Source: Hyposmocoma kahamanoa
Taxonomy: Eukaryota > Arthropoda > Insecta > Lepidoptera > Cosmopterigidae
Length of the DNA stretch: 64,000 nucleotides
Reading direction: 5' to 3'
NCBI RefSeq assembly: GCF_003589595.1
Contig: NW_020653852.1
Coordinates: 6,115,427 to 6,179,426 of the forward strand
The notes under the pieces were generated by a model. The model did no database searches. It saw nothing but the letters and a program-made list of their open reading frames with translations, and was not told where the DNA came from. Shown piece by piece: positions 62,932 through 64,000 of this stretch. Numbering within the stretch: the stretch's first letter is position 1; the number at the start of each line of letters is the position of its first letter. Both the position numbers and the translations under genes were made by a program.

Positions 62932-64000
62932 AAAAATGTGCATTGGGCCAGTATGGCGGACTATGGCCAAAACTTTTCTTTAAAAGAGACCCATGAATTT
63001 GCACATTTGTTACCATATATGTTTATACCACTTACATGTATGCAGTTTTCCGCAACTCATAACTCAAATAGGTACTTAGCAATACTTCGATTGTTAACTA
63101 CTAATCACGGGTTAGCTCGCAAACTATACCATTTAGATAATTGTTGGCGATAAGGAAATCCTAATGCAGGACAAGAAACCTAATTGCTTTACCGTATATG
63201 TATTTCTATTTATGACTATATACTATTCTATTATCTGGAAGACGAGTACAGTACAATACAAGACAGTAAGAACTGGCCAAAATCCCAACCTTCCCTTCGC
63301 CAGTAACCACAGCAGCATTAAGTACTATGATCGTCAGGATGACTTCGCCATCATCATAACTATGCGCTAGGATTGCTTGAACTACTTTCTCGAGTCCCTT
63401 ATAGTTACTACCGAAGCCTAAATGTTTTCTACTGATGATTACATTTAGTACACAAATGGCCATTGTACCCAACTGTGTACAGTATTATAAGTCATCGCAT
63501 CTGTCTACATAAATTATCTGTAGCGAAATCATTATTTATATTACGAACACAATTATGTCTTTTACTACGTTTATTACTCAAAACTAAATTTGTTTATTGA
63601 ACAAAAATATTATGAATAAAATAAAACGTTCATCGGCGAAATTACAAATGCTCCATTAAATTTAGCAATGTATGTATAAAAATACAAATAGAAGTCATAT
63701 TTTAAACGTTTTCATTTGAATTGAATATATAATTACATCTGCCTGTCGTTATTAAAATATGTAGATATGACTAAAAATTTATTACGATACTAATAGAATA
63801 CTTGGTCTAAATAAGAATAAAGAATACAATAACACAAATAATAATCATTAAAACGTCGTAACTTTCACAATTCAGACATTTTTGTCAAAATTTTACCTAC
63901 TTTTACAAGCTATCGATAAAACTGTTGACAACAATTACCTAATTACAATTTTGCAAAAACTGGCAACCCTGCAAATGTCATTTTACTCCATTTTCAAAAA
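62932..64000. other. Unassigned; one weak minus-strand frame
   Basis: Minus-strand 63206-63472 is open for 88 codons (LGFGSNYKGLEKVVQAIL, YDDGEVILTIIVLNAAVVTG) in a less AT-rich patch. I recognise no family and see no splice or polyadenylation context. The rest of the interval is AT-rich with nothing identified. Confidence 0.3.

Noticed and set aside
1..64000. Endogenous virus or bacterial insertion
   Set aside because: I saw no viral polyprotein, capsid or gene-dense prokaryotic-style segment. All recognised coding remnants are transposon-derived or the single CSP exon.

Overview
The window looks like intergenic, transposon-saturated DNA from a moth or butterfly (Lepidoptera). It is AT-rich and has almost no long open frames. 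Three observations point to Lepidoptera: about two dozen copies of a roughly 310-bp SINE whose layout I recall from Metulj-type butterfly SINEs; several tRNA-derived SINEs; and one exon of an insect chemosensory protein. Repeat names below (families A, B, C, D and so on) are local labels. I made family assignments by reading and from memory, without a library search.

Host gene content is minimal. The only host gene I can defend is exon 1 of a chemosensory protein (CSP) on the minus strand at 35029-35236, with a clean GTGAGT donor. I did not recognise its second exon at lower coordinates. A short open stretch at 45590-45783 and a minus-strand frame at 63206-63472 are weak candidates only.

Retroelement remains are: a jockey/CR1-like reverse transcriptase 3' end with an (ATCT)n tail (11908-12874); two CR1-like C-termini (9680-9905 and 19440-19760); three RTE-type 3' ends closing in TGATGA repeats (8968, 28276 and 55013); a Penelope-like GIY-YIG endonuclease (39508-39990); a repeated unclassified C-terminus (18015-18160 and 37060-37385); and a 173-bp GC-rich retroposon with a perfect 15-bp target duplication (11297-11499). 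DNA transposons include an almost full-length mariner with both inverted ends (50018-51285), a second mariner split by a 400-bp assembly gap (48550-49290), two Harbinger-sized non-autonomous elements with TTA/TAA duplications, and several MITE and fold-back families.

Layout: 0-15 kb holds scattered SINEs, MITE families L, F and D, and LINE tails. 15-30 kb is a dense SINE zone with chimeric junctions and nested copies. 30-41 kb holds family A copies, a 332-bp-period direct duplication, the CSP exon and the Penelope remnant. 41-49 kb holds an 871-bp Harbinger-like element, a GC-rich island and a cluster of perfect hairpins. 49-60 kb holds the mariners and the best nested locus, where a family J repeat carries two independent insertions. 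60-64 kb holds a long fold-back element and a SINE split by a 1066-bp Harbinger-like element. No operon, CRISPR array, rRNA gene or functional tRNA gene was seen. The nested insertions give relative ages: families J, B, D and A were present before families C and E and the TAA-flanked elements moved.
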